From positions 87,140 through 151,139 of the forward strand of contig JAKACM010000001.1 in assembly GCA_021821465.1 (NCBI GenBank): a DNA stretch of 64,000 nt. Direction: 5' to 3'. Positions 56,912 through 64,000 of the stretch are shown here, piece after piece. Position numbers and translations under genes: made by a program. The notes under the pieces are model-generated. The model ran no database searches. It saw nothing but the letters and a program-made list of their open reading frames with translations, and was not told where the DNA came from. How positions within the stretch are numbered: position 1 is the first letter of the stretch; the number at the start of each line of letters is the position of its first letter. This stretch comes from Bacillota bacterium (lineage in GTDB: Bacteria > Bacillota > Sulfobacillia > Sulfobacillales > Sulfobacillaceae).

Positions 56912-58186
56912 ATGACACAGATTACGGTGCCGGAAGTTGGCGAATCCGTAACTGAAGCCACGGTCGGAGAATGGTTAAAAAAACCGGGGGATCCGATCAA
57001 AGCCGGAGACCCGGTTGTGGAACTGGAAACAGATAAAGTCAATTTGGAAATCACCGCCAATGAAGATGGCACTTTGCAGGAGATCTTAAAACAAACTGGA
57101 GAAACGGTCACAGTCGGCGATGTGCTGGCCACAATGGGTGAAGAAGCAGCCCAGAATAGCCAAAAAAATCCCACGGCCACCGAATCCCCTTCCCCTGCCG
57201 AAAGTGATGAAGGTCAGCCAACAGAAAGTGAACCTCCGGAAGGCATAAGGGCAACTCCCAGTGTCAGGCGCTTAGCGGATCAGGAAGGAATCAACCTTCA
57301 TGACGTGCCCACCCAAGGAAACCGGGGCCGTGTGAGGGCTACTGACATGAAAAGCTATTTACAACAATCCCACAGTGGAGAAAAAACCGCCGCCCAAATG
57401 GCGCCGCCTCCGCTCTCGCAACCGACTCCCGCCATTTTAGAGACATCGCGTGAGAGCGTGGAAATGCCTATTGAAGATAGTAGCGGGCGCCCCATGGAAC
57501 GTATTCGCATGTCACGCCGTCGGTTGACCATCGCAAACCGACTTGTCAGTGCTCAACACACTGCAGCAATGTTGACGACCTTTAACGAAATCGACATGAC
57601 AAAAATTCTCGACATTCGGCAAAGACGACGAGACAACTTTGAAAAGCGGCATAACATACGCCTTGGATTCATGTCTTTCTTCACGAAGGCCTCAGTGGCC
57701 GCGCTTAAGGCGTTTCCCCGATTGAATGCGGAGATTCAGGGCGAAGAAATGATTCTCAAACATTACTATGACATTGGTGTTGCCGTATCAACCGAAAACG
57801 GCTTGGTGGTTCCGGTTGTTCGCAATGCAGACTCCTTGAATTTTGCCGAACTGGAAAAAGCCGTAGCCGAATTGGCCATCAAAGCTAGGGATAATAAATT
57901 GTCGATAACCGACCTCCAAGGCGGAACATTTACCATTACTAACGGAGGGATCTTCGGCTCTCTATTGTCCACACCAATTCTCAATACGCCACAAGCCGCC
58001 ATCTTAGGTATGCACAAAATTGAAGAGCGTCCGATCGCTATCAAAGGGGAAGTGGTCATTCGTCCCATGATGTATCTGGCGTTGTCCTACGACCACCGCA
58101 TTGTAGATGGCAGCGAAGCCGTCCGGTTCCTTGTCCGTATTAAAGAGCTTTTGGAAGACCCGGAAACTTTGCTGCTGGAAGGATAG
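56912..58186 (+). CDS. odhB: dihydrolipoamide succinyltransferase, E2 of 2-oxoglutarate dehydrogenase
   Basis: 424 residues. A lipoyl domain ([18 protein letters not shown], lysine in the centre) is followed by an acidic Ser/Glu/Pro linker, a peripheral-subunit-binding domain ([30 protein letters not shown]), another linker, and the acyltransferase core ending [17 protein letters not shown] with the HxxxD active site. The gene is 221 bp after odhA in the same direction. Confidence 0.95.
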   Translation: MTQITVPEVGESVTEATVGEWLKKPGDPIKAGDPVVELETDKVNLEITANEDGTLQEILKQTGETVTVGDVLATMGEEAAQNSQKNPTATESPSPAESDEGQPTESEPPEGIRATPSVRRLADQEGINLHDVPTQGNRGRVRATDMKSYLQQSHSGEKTAAQMAPPPLSQPTPAILETSRESVEMPIEDSSGRPMERIRMSRRRLTIANRLVSAQHTAAMLTTFNEIDMTKILDIRQRRRDNFEKRHNIRLGFMSFFTKASVAALKAFPRLNAEIQGEEMILKHYYDIGVAVSTENGLVVPVVRNADSLNFAELEKAVAELAIKARDNKLSITDLQGGTFTITNGGIFGSLLSTPILNTPQAAILGMHKIEERPIAIKGEVVIRPMMYLALSYDHRIVDGSEAVRFLVRIKELLEDPETLLLEG

Positions 58187-58216
58187 TTCAGAGGATTTGT
58201 GTATCACAGATCTGAC

Positions 58217-58237
58217 AGCCCGGTAATATACCGGGCT
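58217..58237 (+). terminator. terminator of the odhAB operon
   Basis: AGCCCGGTA, ATA, TACCGGGCT: perfect 9-bp stem 30 bases after the odhB stop, followed by TATGTCTTTG. Confidence 0.65.
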
Positions 58238-58257
58238 TATGTCTTTGATCATTCCTT

Positions 58258-58584
58258 TTGACACTCCCCTCCCTGAAGGGAGGGGATTCTTGCGAGGAAC
58301 CGGCTGACGTCAGCTTTACTCGCAAAGGGTTAGCCAAAAGCCCCCTGTCGCCTAAAGGTCTCCGGTTACTTAGACTTATCGTTCGCCGAATCCGGTTAAC
58401 GTCTGGTCTTGACGACGCGATATATTTTACGCCTCCCACGATTGCGGGAGACAACCGCCAATATATCCTATTGCAAAGAGCGAACACATTTAAATAGTAA
58501 CACCAATGGGGCGTTATGCCACAAGACGGTCGCCTGACGGCGAGCGCCGTAAAACCCCGCCCTAAACAGCGGGGTTTTACGGCG
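58258..58584 (-). mobile_element. internally deleted IS605-type element (327 bp)
   Basis: Both ends match the 26151-27584 element: TTGACACTCC at one side, with hairpin and GTCAGCTTTACTCGCA; and GACGGCGAGCGC, a CCCCGC / GCGGGG hairpin and TTTTACGGCGC at the other. On the minus strand it still encodes the last TnpB residues (RGLLANPLRVKLT). Everything between is gone. It sits between the convergent odhB and symporter genes. Confidence 0.8.
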
Positions 58585-58668
58585 CGCTGGATAAAAAGAT
58601 TCAAGACCGAGGACGCACCTTTGAATCGACCGCGTCCTGAAATCCTCAAAAACATTTGTGGGGTCTAC

Positions 58669-60207
58669 TTAACCGGCAGCCTCGCTGGAATCCGATACGT
58701 AGTCCTGACTTTGGGTATCATCTTTGCCGTTGGAAATATGAAGGGCATGAAAGACCAAGCTTAGGACCACAACCACGATAATGTTGGCAATAATGGCCCA
58801 AATTCCTGCATAGCCGAGGTATACACCGTGACCCAAGTGCAAGGGATAAATCGAGGTCTTGAATGATTCTTGGGCAGCCATAGAGGTCCCCGCGACCATG
58901 CCGACAAGCCATCCCAATAACAACCCCCAACGATGAAACCACTTGGTATATAGCCCGAACATGATCGTTGGTACCGTTTGCAAGATCCATATTCCGCCCA
59001 GTGTTTGGAAGTAAATAGAATATTGCAAGGGAATTGCCACGATAAAAACCAAGGCTCCCAGAATCACGATTAATCCCACGATTTTTGCGACGTGGGCTTC
59101 GCGATTGGTTCCGTCATCATGGGCAAAGTATTCACGGTAAATGTTTCGCGTAAACAGATTGGCTGCCGCAATAGCCATAATAGCCGCCGGAACCAAGGCC
59201 CCAATGGCTATTGCCCCAAAGCCGAATCCTGCAAACCACTCGGGTAAGGTTTTCAAGAACAGCAAAGGAACCACCAAGCTGGTGTCTTTGGTGTGAATTC
59301 CGGCGGCAAGTGCCATATAGCCCAAAATAGCAATAAAAGTAAGAGCTAAAGAGTAGAGCGGCAATAAAGCCGCATTGCGTTGAATTGTTTTCCCGCTTTT
59401 GGCTCCTAAGCTCCCGGTAACGGCGTGCGGATAAAGCAGTAAAGCAAAAGCAGAACCCAGAGCCAAAGTGGAAAAGGCCATAAACAATTTCGGTGACAAA
59501 ATCAAAGATCCTTTAGTCGCCGGTAATTTCGTCGCTGCCACATGGAATATATGTCCGTATCCCCCGAGTTCCACGGGAATAACAATACAAGCGACGATAA
59601 CCGTCACATAAATGAGAATATCCTTTAGAATAGCGGTCAGAGCCGGAGCTCTTAATCCGCTGGTATAGGTGTAGGCAGCCAGAATTACAAACGCGATGAC
59701 CAGGGGAAGATCTTTCAAAAGTCCGTGTCCCGCCAACCCCATCGCTGTTAACACGGCCTGAATTCCCGTCAATTGCAAGGCAATATAAGGCATTGTCGCC
59801 AGAATCCCGGTAATCGCAATAGCCAAAGCGAGAAGTGAACTGTCGAAGCGCCCACGGACAAAGTCGGAAGCCGTGACATAATTCCGTTGCTTTGACACCC
59901 GCCACAAGCGAGGCATTACGATATACATAATGGGAAAGACGACGATCGTGTAAGGCACCGCAAAAAAGCCAAATGCCCCCGCACCATAGACTAAAGCCGG
60001 CACGGCAATAAAAGTATAAGCCGTATAAAGATCTCCACCTAACAAAAACCAGGTCACAAACGTGCCGAACCTTCGCCCGGCCAATCCCCATTCCTCAATC
60101 AAATCCATATTTCCACGGTGCCAACGCGATGCGGAAAACCCCAGAACCGTGACGATGACAAAGAGAATAAGAAAAACGATAAATGCCGACCAATGCATGA
60201 CCATCAC
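58669..60207 (-). CDS. sodium:solute symporter family, MctP-like monocarboxylate permease
   Basis: 512 residues, about 13 membrane spans (LeuT fold). The start HWSAFIVFLILFVIVTVLGF and the segment EEWGLAGRRFGTFVTWFLLG, then DLYTAYTFIAVPALVYGAG resemble MctP and related monocarboxylate (acetate, pyruvate, lactate) permeases. The DUF3311 partner gene directly upstream supports this subgroup. Substrate is inferred. Confidence 0.87.
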   Translation of the reverse strand: MMVMHWSAFIVFLILFVIVTVLGFSASRWHRGNMDLIEEWGLAGRRFGTFVTWFLLGGDLYTAYTFIAVPALVYGAGAFGFFAVPYTIVVFPIMYIVMPRLWRVSKQRNYVTASDFVRGRFDSSLLALAIAITGILATMPYIALQLTGIQAVLTAMGLAGHGLLKDLPLVIAFVILAAYTYTSGLRAPALTAILKDILIYVTVIVACIVIPVELGGYGHIFHVAATKLPATKGSLILSPKLFMAFSTLALGSAFALLLYPHAVTGSLGAKSGKTIQRNAALLPLYSLALTFIAILGYMALAAGIHTKDTSLVVPLLFLKTLPEWFAGFGFGAIAIGALVPAAIMAIAAANLFTRNIYREYFAHDDGTNREAHVAKIVGLIVILGALVFIVAIPLQYSIYFQTLGGIWILQTVPTIMFGLYTKWFHRWGLLLGWLVGMVAGTSMAAQESFKTSIYPLHLGHGVYLGYAGIWAIIANIIVVVVLSLVFHALHISNGKDDTQSQDYVSDSSEAAG

Positions 60208-60224
60208 CCCTTTTGTGGCATAGA

Positions 60225-60410
60225 TTAGCGATTATCAATGAAATAGATAATGCCGCTTAAAATCGCAACCAAGAAAATCCACAATATCAGATACCAATAC
60301 ATAAACGGAAATCCCGCTAAGGTTGGACGATAAGAACTGTAAAAAGGCGGCCATAGTGTGCCGATAAATGGCAGCAAAAACAGCCAGTACCATCCGCGCT
60401 TGTTGCTCAT
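60225..60410 (-). CDS. DUF3311 small membrane protein, symporter partner
   Basis: 61 residues with two membrane spans (WYWLFLLPFIGTLWPPFY and MYWYLILWIFLVAILSGIIYF). It starts at the ATG with AAAGGAGG upstream; the longer frame adds 17 residues without a ribosome site. DUF3311 proteins typically precede SSS-family permeases, with a suggested role in their assembly. Confidence 0.85.
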   Translation of the reverse strand: MSNKRGWYWLFLLPFIGTLWPPFYSSYRPTLAGFPFMYWYLILWIFLVAILSGIIYFIDNR

Positions 60411-60521
60411 AACCCCCACCTCCTTTCCTGCATGTAAACCGCACGAAAATTTTGACACCAAAAAGAATTCACGTCAATTGATCTTATTACATCATTACGA
60501 AAAAATTTCTAAAGTCGCTGA

Positions 60522-60860
60522 TCATCGAATGAACGAAACCGCCCAATACGACACCATACCGCTCAGCACACTCAAGGCCAAAGAGTTTGTTATCTTAGCC
60601 ACCCCAATCGTCAAGACGCTTGCTCCGGCAACTTGTCCCCAAAAACTCATTCCCAAGTGATGTGGGACCGTGACCGCGCGGATCAACAAAATCATGACAA
60701 TAGCGGGAACAAAGTTTTCCACCCATATTTCCGAATACTTTGCATAGTTTTCCAAATAAGAGCTCAATTTGGTCATGAGAATCCAAGGCCCGACACGTTC
60801 CAGCCAGGTTCCGGCGGCCGCTAAGGCCAGAATCCATAGCCATTTTTCATCCATTTTCAT
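60522..60860 (-). CDS. azlD: AzlD-family branched-chain amino acid exporter subunit
   Basis: 112 residues with four hydrophobic spans (WLWILALAAAGTWLERVGPW, FVPAIVMILLIRAVTV, ASVLTIGVAKITNSLALSVL). It acts with AzlC to export branched-chain or other hydrophobic amino acids. The ATG overlaps the azlC stop (ATGA), so the two are coupled. Confidence 0.9.
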   Translation of the reverse strand: MKMDEKWLWILALAAAGTWLERVGPWILMTKLSSYLENYAKYSEIWVENFVPAIVMILLIRAVTVPHHLGMSFWGQVAGASVLTIGVAKITNSLALSVLSGMVSYWAVSFIR

Positions 60861-61615
60861 AATTCCACCTCTTTTCGATTGTTTTTCTCTGTCATAAATA
60901 GCACGACTTCGGCGGCGGAGACGAGCAAGGCGCTTAGCAAGACACTGATAATTCCTAATCCGGCAGATGATAGGAATAAGTACACGATCGAAGCCATAAG
61001 TAAAAGTCGTATCCGCTTCCATTGCCGCCGTCTGCTTTGACGCATGACAGAGTGAGTAAGAATGTATAAAAACAAGGCTGGGAGAGAAAAGTTGAGTAGA
61101 GAAGACGCATGCGGAATCCTGTAAAGAAGCGCGTGACCAAACCCAATCCCCAGAACCGTTCCCCCTATCCATCCCGCATAAGCTAAAATGGTTACCATCA
61201 AGAGGTAGGGCCATTTGTCACGGTTCTTTTGCTCCGTAGGGCGGCTAATCGTTGCGAAAACTTCGTCGGTCAAACCCCACCCCAGAGATAAAATCTCGAG
61301 AAGTGACCGGCGTTTTCCAAGGTGGGCCAAGGTTAGTGCGGGACCATAGGCTACGTGTCTGAGATTAACCAGCCAAACGGTAATCACACTGGACCACCCC
61401 GGCAAGTGGGCTTGGGCAAGACTCAGCATTACAAATTGAGACATGCCGGCATACAAAATCGCAGACGTCAAAAGAATTTGCCATGAAGCCCAATGAAATT
61501 GTTGAGCTGCCATACCAAATGCCATGGAGGGAGGAAGATATCCCAGAAAGATCGGAAATCCATCCTGGATACCTTCCCTCACCAAGTCTTTGGTCTCTGT
61601 CGCCTTCATTTGCAC
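60857..61615 (-). CDS. azlC: AzlC-family branched-chain amino acid exporter
   Basis: 252 residues with about seven spans. Signatures: EGIQDGFPIFLGYLPPSMAFG, TSAILYAGMSQFVMLSLA, VNLRHVAYGPAL and GWGLTDEVFATI. It is the large subunit of the AzlCD exporter. The start is a GTG 7 bases after the regulator stop. Confidence 0.93.
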   Translation of the reverse strand: MQMKATETKDLVREGIQDGFPIFLGYLPPSMAFGMAAQQFHWASWQILLTSAILYAGMSQFVMLSLAQAHLPGWSSVITVWLVNLRHVAYGPALTLAHLGKRRSLLEILSLGWGLTDEVFATISRPTEQKNRDKWPYLLMVTILAYAGWIGGTVLGIGFGHALLYRIPHASSLLNFSLPALFLYILTHSVMRQSRRRQWKRIRLLLMASIVYLFLSSAGLGIISVLLSALLVSAAEVVLFMTEKNNRKEVEL

Positions 61616-61621
61616 CGTCCC

Positions 61622-62962
61622 TTAATTTTTGACAAATAAAAACGCATGTCGTCCACTGCTCCACTCTGATAACGACCAAATCCCCGAAACCCGGTAATGC
61701 TCTGCCATACGAAACCCTGCGTCCCCTGCTCTTCTTATGAGAGTGGTTGCATCAATCCATTGATCGTCTTCCTGTGAGCAATTTTCCGTAGTCGGGGCAA
61801 CATTCTTCTTTGTCCAAACGCCAATGTAATTTTGCAAGATTTGCCGAATTGGGTGTCCCACCGGAACAACACGCTCATCTGACCACTCATACAGTTCTAG
61901 ACCGTAAATATACAGAAGCCGGTTTCTCTGATACTCCTCAAAAGTGAAATAAGGGTCGATTAGATGGGTAATGACAATGAGTCTACCGTCATCTGCCAAA
62001 ATTGAAGCAGATCGGAGAAACAGATCACGGCTAAGCGACACATCTTCGCAATACAGCCAGTTCCATCCTGATTCCAGCTCTTTGGCGAGAATGGCTTCAT
62101 CGGTTCCCTTGGGTTCGATGAACAGCCCCTCACCCTCGGTGTAGCGGGCAAGTTTCTTGCGGGTAGTCTCTTCTTTGTTGCCAATCATGCGGCCCATGGG
62201 AATTATGTCAAACCGATAAAACGCGGGTTCTGTCGTATCGGACAGAAATGTATGGTGTGTCGAAGATCGGGCATTGGCCCTCCAAACTTCTTTCTGCAAA
62301 GTCACGGAAAGCGTGCCGCTGAACACCTCAGAGGTGAGCTGCGAAGAGGCCCGAGCCCACGCCCCAGGCCATGACAAAGATTCCGAATTGGGAATCTCCG
62401 GCTTGTTGTTGGATCGGAGTTCGGGATAAAAAACCAAGACAACAATATGACATCCCCCCGCGCCACTGACATAAGAGTGTTCGCGATCGGCAAAGAAGGT
62501 CACAACATCTCCCGGAAGAAGATATTGCAAAGCACTGTCCGGCCCCACGCCACAACTGCCTTCAAGCCCCACGACCACTTCAAACACGCCGTTCGGATGT
62601 GCGCCGGCCTGTCGACGTCTTTGGGGGCCCAAAGTCATATGATAAATCTCAACGACTCCGAAATCTCCGACGTTCCGATCCAGTAGCACCGTATGCGACA
62701 TGGGGTCCGCCACCTCGGAAACCTGAGGCAGGAAATCCGGCTCCTCACTTGGGGTAATCAGTGTGCCAAACGGTACATTGAGAGCCATGGCTAAAGCCCA
62801 CAACGTATCCAAAGTCGGGTTCGCCAAACCGCGCTCCAATTGCGACAAGGTCCCTTTTGCCACCCCTGCACGGTTTGCCAGATCGCCGACGGTAAATTTA
62901 CGAACTTTACGCCAGTAGCGCAAATTTTTAGCCACAATGTGTTGCAAGACGTTGGATTCCAT
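61622..62962 (-). CDS. XRE-cupin regulator with a fused C-terminal domain, next to azlCD
   Basis: 446 residues in three parts. An XRE helix-turn-helix (FTVGDLANRAGVAKGTLSQLERG) spans about 10-65. A cupin follows to about residue 180 (HPNGVFEVVVGLEGSCGV, YLLPGDVVTFFADREHSYV), likely the ligand sensor. About 240 further residues have the look of a methyltransferase C-terminal half (RSASILADDGRLIVITHLIDPY, GDAGFRMAEHYRVSGIW) without a clear SAM-binding glycine motif. XRE-cupin regulators beside azlCD are known; the extra domain is not usual. It probably controls azlCD and itself. Confidence 0.85.
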   Translation of the reverse strand: MESNVLQHIVAKNLRYWRKVRKFTVGDLANRAGVAKGTLSQLERGLANPTLDTLWALAMALNVPFGTLITPSEEPDFLPQVSEVADPMSHTVLLDRNVGDFGVVEIYHMTLGPQRRRQAGAHPNGVFEVVVGLEGSCGVGPDSALQYLLPGDVVTFFADREHSYVSGAGGCHIVVLVFYPELRSNNKPEIPNSESLSWPGAWARASSQLTSEVFSGTLSVTLQKEVWRANARSSTHHTFLSDTTEPAFYRFDIIPMGRMIGNKEETTRKKLARYTEGEGLFIEPKGTDEAILAKELESGWNWLYCEDVSLSRDLFLRSASILADDGRLIVITHLIDPYFTFEEYQRNRLLYIYGLELYEWSDERVVPVGHPIRQILQNYIGVWTKKNVAPTTENCSQEDDQWIDATTLIRRAGDAGFRMAEHYRVSGIWSLSEWSSGRHAFLFVKN

Positions 62963-62991
62963 ATGTTCATTATATTGTGCTCATGTTCATT
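62963..62991. promoter_or_regulatory. direct-repeat operator over the regulator start
   Basis: ATGTTCATT occurs twice, at 62963-62971 and 62983-62991, exactly 20 bp apart (two helical turns), immediately upstream of the XRE start codon. Spacing and place suggest a site for two repressor dimers, hence autoregulation. Confidence 0.6.
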
Positions 62992-63097
62992 TAACAATAC
63001 TCAAAGAATTTTCCGTCTGTTCCGCAACAAAGACTTGCGTTTAGTTACTAAATGGTATTTACTGGTATCACTGCTACTATTTGCTAAGGAGGAAAAA

Positions 63098-63703
63098 ATG
63101 AATACGCTGACGATTGCCGAAATTGCCTCTCGCCTTGATTTACCCGAAAGCACTGTACGTTATTATCGGGATCGCTTTAGTGAGTTTGTTCCGGTTGTCG
63201 GAAAGGGACGTCAACGCCGCTATCCCAGCGATGCCGTGGAAATCTTCCGCACCATCGCTGACGGCCTCCGCAACGGCCACACCGCGATAATGGTTGAAGA
63301 AACATTGGGCCGGTTATATCCCAGAAACATCGAGACTTCAGAAACCGAACTGGCACAAATGGGAACGGGAACTCCACAACATATGGCTCAGGCGATGGTT
63401 CAAGTCCTCTATCAGCAATCTGAGGAGATTCAGGCCATGCGCTTGTCCCTGGAACAAATCAAAGGTGATTTGGATCACCAACATGAAGAAAGCGTATCGG
63501 TCCTAGCTGAAGCTTTCGACAAACTCAAGTCGCATTTGGACAACCAGGATTCGCAAAATTCACGCTTAGCCCGGGAACGGGACCAATTTATTGTTTCGCA
63601 AATGCGGGACATGCTGCAAAAATCACAAGCCCAGTCTCCTGTCAAACCTTGGTGGCAAAAATGGCTGGGTCGTAATTCATCGGGATCATCGGTTCACAGT
63701 TGA
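63098..63703 (+). CDS. MerR-type helix-turn-helix protein with coiled coil (RacA-like)
   Basis: 201 residues. The N-terminal MerR HTH reads LTIAEIASRLDLPESTVRYYRDRF, then GRQRRYPSDAVEIFRTIADG. From about residue 95 to 180 a long coiled coil is likely (YQQSEEIQAMRLSLEQIKGDL, NSRLARERDQFIVSQMRDML). No metal-binding cysteines. The shape resembles Bacillus RacA-like chromosome proteins as much as true MerR activators. The start has AAGGAGG ahead of it; the longer upstream frame overlaps the divergent regulator. Confidence 0.85.
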   Translation: MNTLTIAEIASRLDLPESTVRYYRDRFSEFVPVVGKGRQRRYPSDAVEIFRTIADGLRNGHTAIMVEETLGRLYPRNIETSETELAQMGTGTPQHMAQAMVQVLYQQSEEIQAMRLSLEQIKGDLDHQHEESVSVLAEAFDKLKSHLDNQDSQNSRLARERDQFIVSQMRDMLQKSQAQSPVKPWWQKWLGRNSSGSSVHS

Positions 63704-63728
63704 TTCCCCTGATCAAGAACAACAAACA

Positions 63729-63761
63729 GGAGAAGAGGAGTCTTATAGACTCCTCTTCTCC
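63729..63761 (+). terminator. 14-bp perfect hairpin after the MerR-like gene
   Basis: GGAGAAGAGGAGTC and GACTCCTCTTCTCC around TTATA, 25 bases beyond the stop. No T-run follows. Confidence 0.55.
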
Positions 63762-64000
63762 ACGACAAGCCCATAAAATAGCTGAGAAACAGATTCTATT
63801 ATGACGGGCCCCTCGAATCGCATCGGCAAAATTTTACCGGAGAACAGAAAAATTCGAAACATCTCCCCTCTATGAGCCTTTTCCGCTGTGCGGAAAACTC
63901 CGGTTGTGGATAACTTTTATTTGGCATGATTTGCCACAGAAGGGGCATCGGGATCATCCTGGTCGGGTCTGCCCGAGTCGTGCCGAGCGGGAGCCAGCGC

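Overview
The window looks like chromosome of a Gram-positive, thermoacidophile-like Firmicute of the Sulfobacillus type. This is inferred from the gene set: alr followed by a CopG antitoxin and MazF/EndoA, a class I T-box leader, a rubrerythrin without rubredoxin domain next to an Fe-S oxidoreductase and a DUF3501 protein, a sulfocyanin-like lipoprotein, and an XRE regulator with AzlCD. No rRNA or tRNA gene was found, so the genus is only a guess.

Layout. 1-9.2 kb is housekeeping, mostly on the minus strand: the 5' part of murA, guaB, murC, a gamma-carbonic-anhydrase-like protein, tsaD, then thiL-tsaE-tsaB-rimI. Between tsaD and rimI lies one plus-strand membrane protein gene. 9.3-12.4 kb holds an alpha/beta hydrolase and a decayed IS4-like element with inverted repeats. 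12.4-15.8 kb is a redox and repair operon (rubrerythrin, Fe-S protein, DUF3501, Fur-family regulator, uracil-DNA glycosylase). 16.4-23.4 kb carries asparaginase, a glutamine-amidotransferase-like hydrolase, mazF and its antitoxin, alr, nnr, acpS and glutamate formiminotransferase. 23.4-26.0 kb has a molybdopterin oxidoreductase and a sulfocyanin-like lipoprotein. A tnpB-only IS605-type element follows. 27.8-30.9 kb is a T-box-controlled aminotransferase-serA operon, then a 3-methyladenine DNA glycosylase.

32.2-43.3 kb is the most interesting part. It is a 21-repeat CRISPR array plus a six-gene operon that fits type III-D: Cas10 without HD domain but with an intact GGDD, a Csx10-type protein, a Csx19-like protein and a TIGR03986-like RAMP protein. 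Two effector subunits are fusions (Cas7-Cas7, and RAMP-Csx10). A CARF-nuclease (Card1/Can2-like) gene leads the operon. cas1, cas2 and cas6 are absent. The array is read on the minus strand from a leader lying between it and the operon.

43.7-50.6 kb has an ISAzo13-family and an IS1380-family transposase around a DUF763 gene, a 46-residue membrane peptide and leuCD. 51-52.9 kb has EamA and TauE/SafE transporters. After a kilobase without a gene come odhA and odhB, a 327-bp internally deleted relative of the IS605 element, an MctP-like symporter with its DUF3311 partner, azlD, azlC and their XRE-cupin regulator, and finally a MerR/RacA-like coiled-coil protein.

Points that stand out: two genes lack a usual start codon exactly where the family start and a good Shine-Dalgarno lie (tsaD, ACG; hydrolase, ATT); the sulfocyanin-like protein has lost copper ligands; the T-box specifier seems to read proline rather than serine; and the azlCD regulator has two operator-like direct repeats exactly 20 bp apart over its own start.
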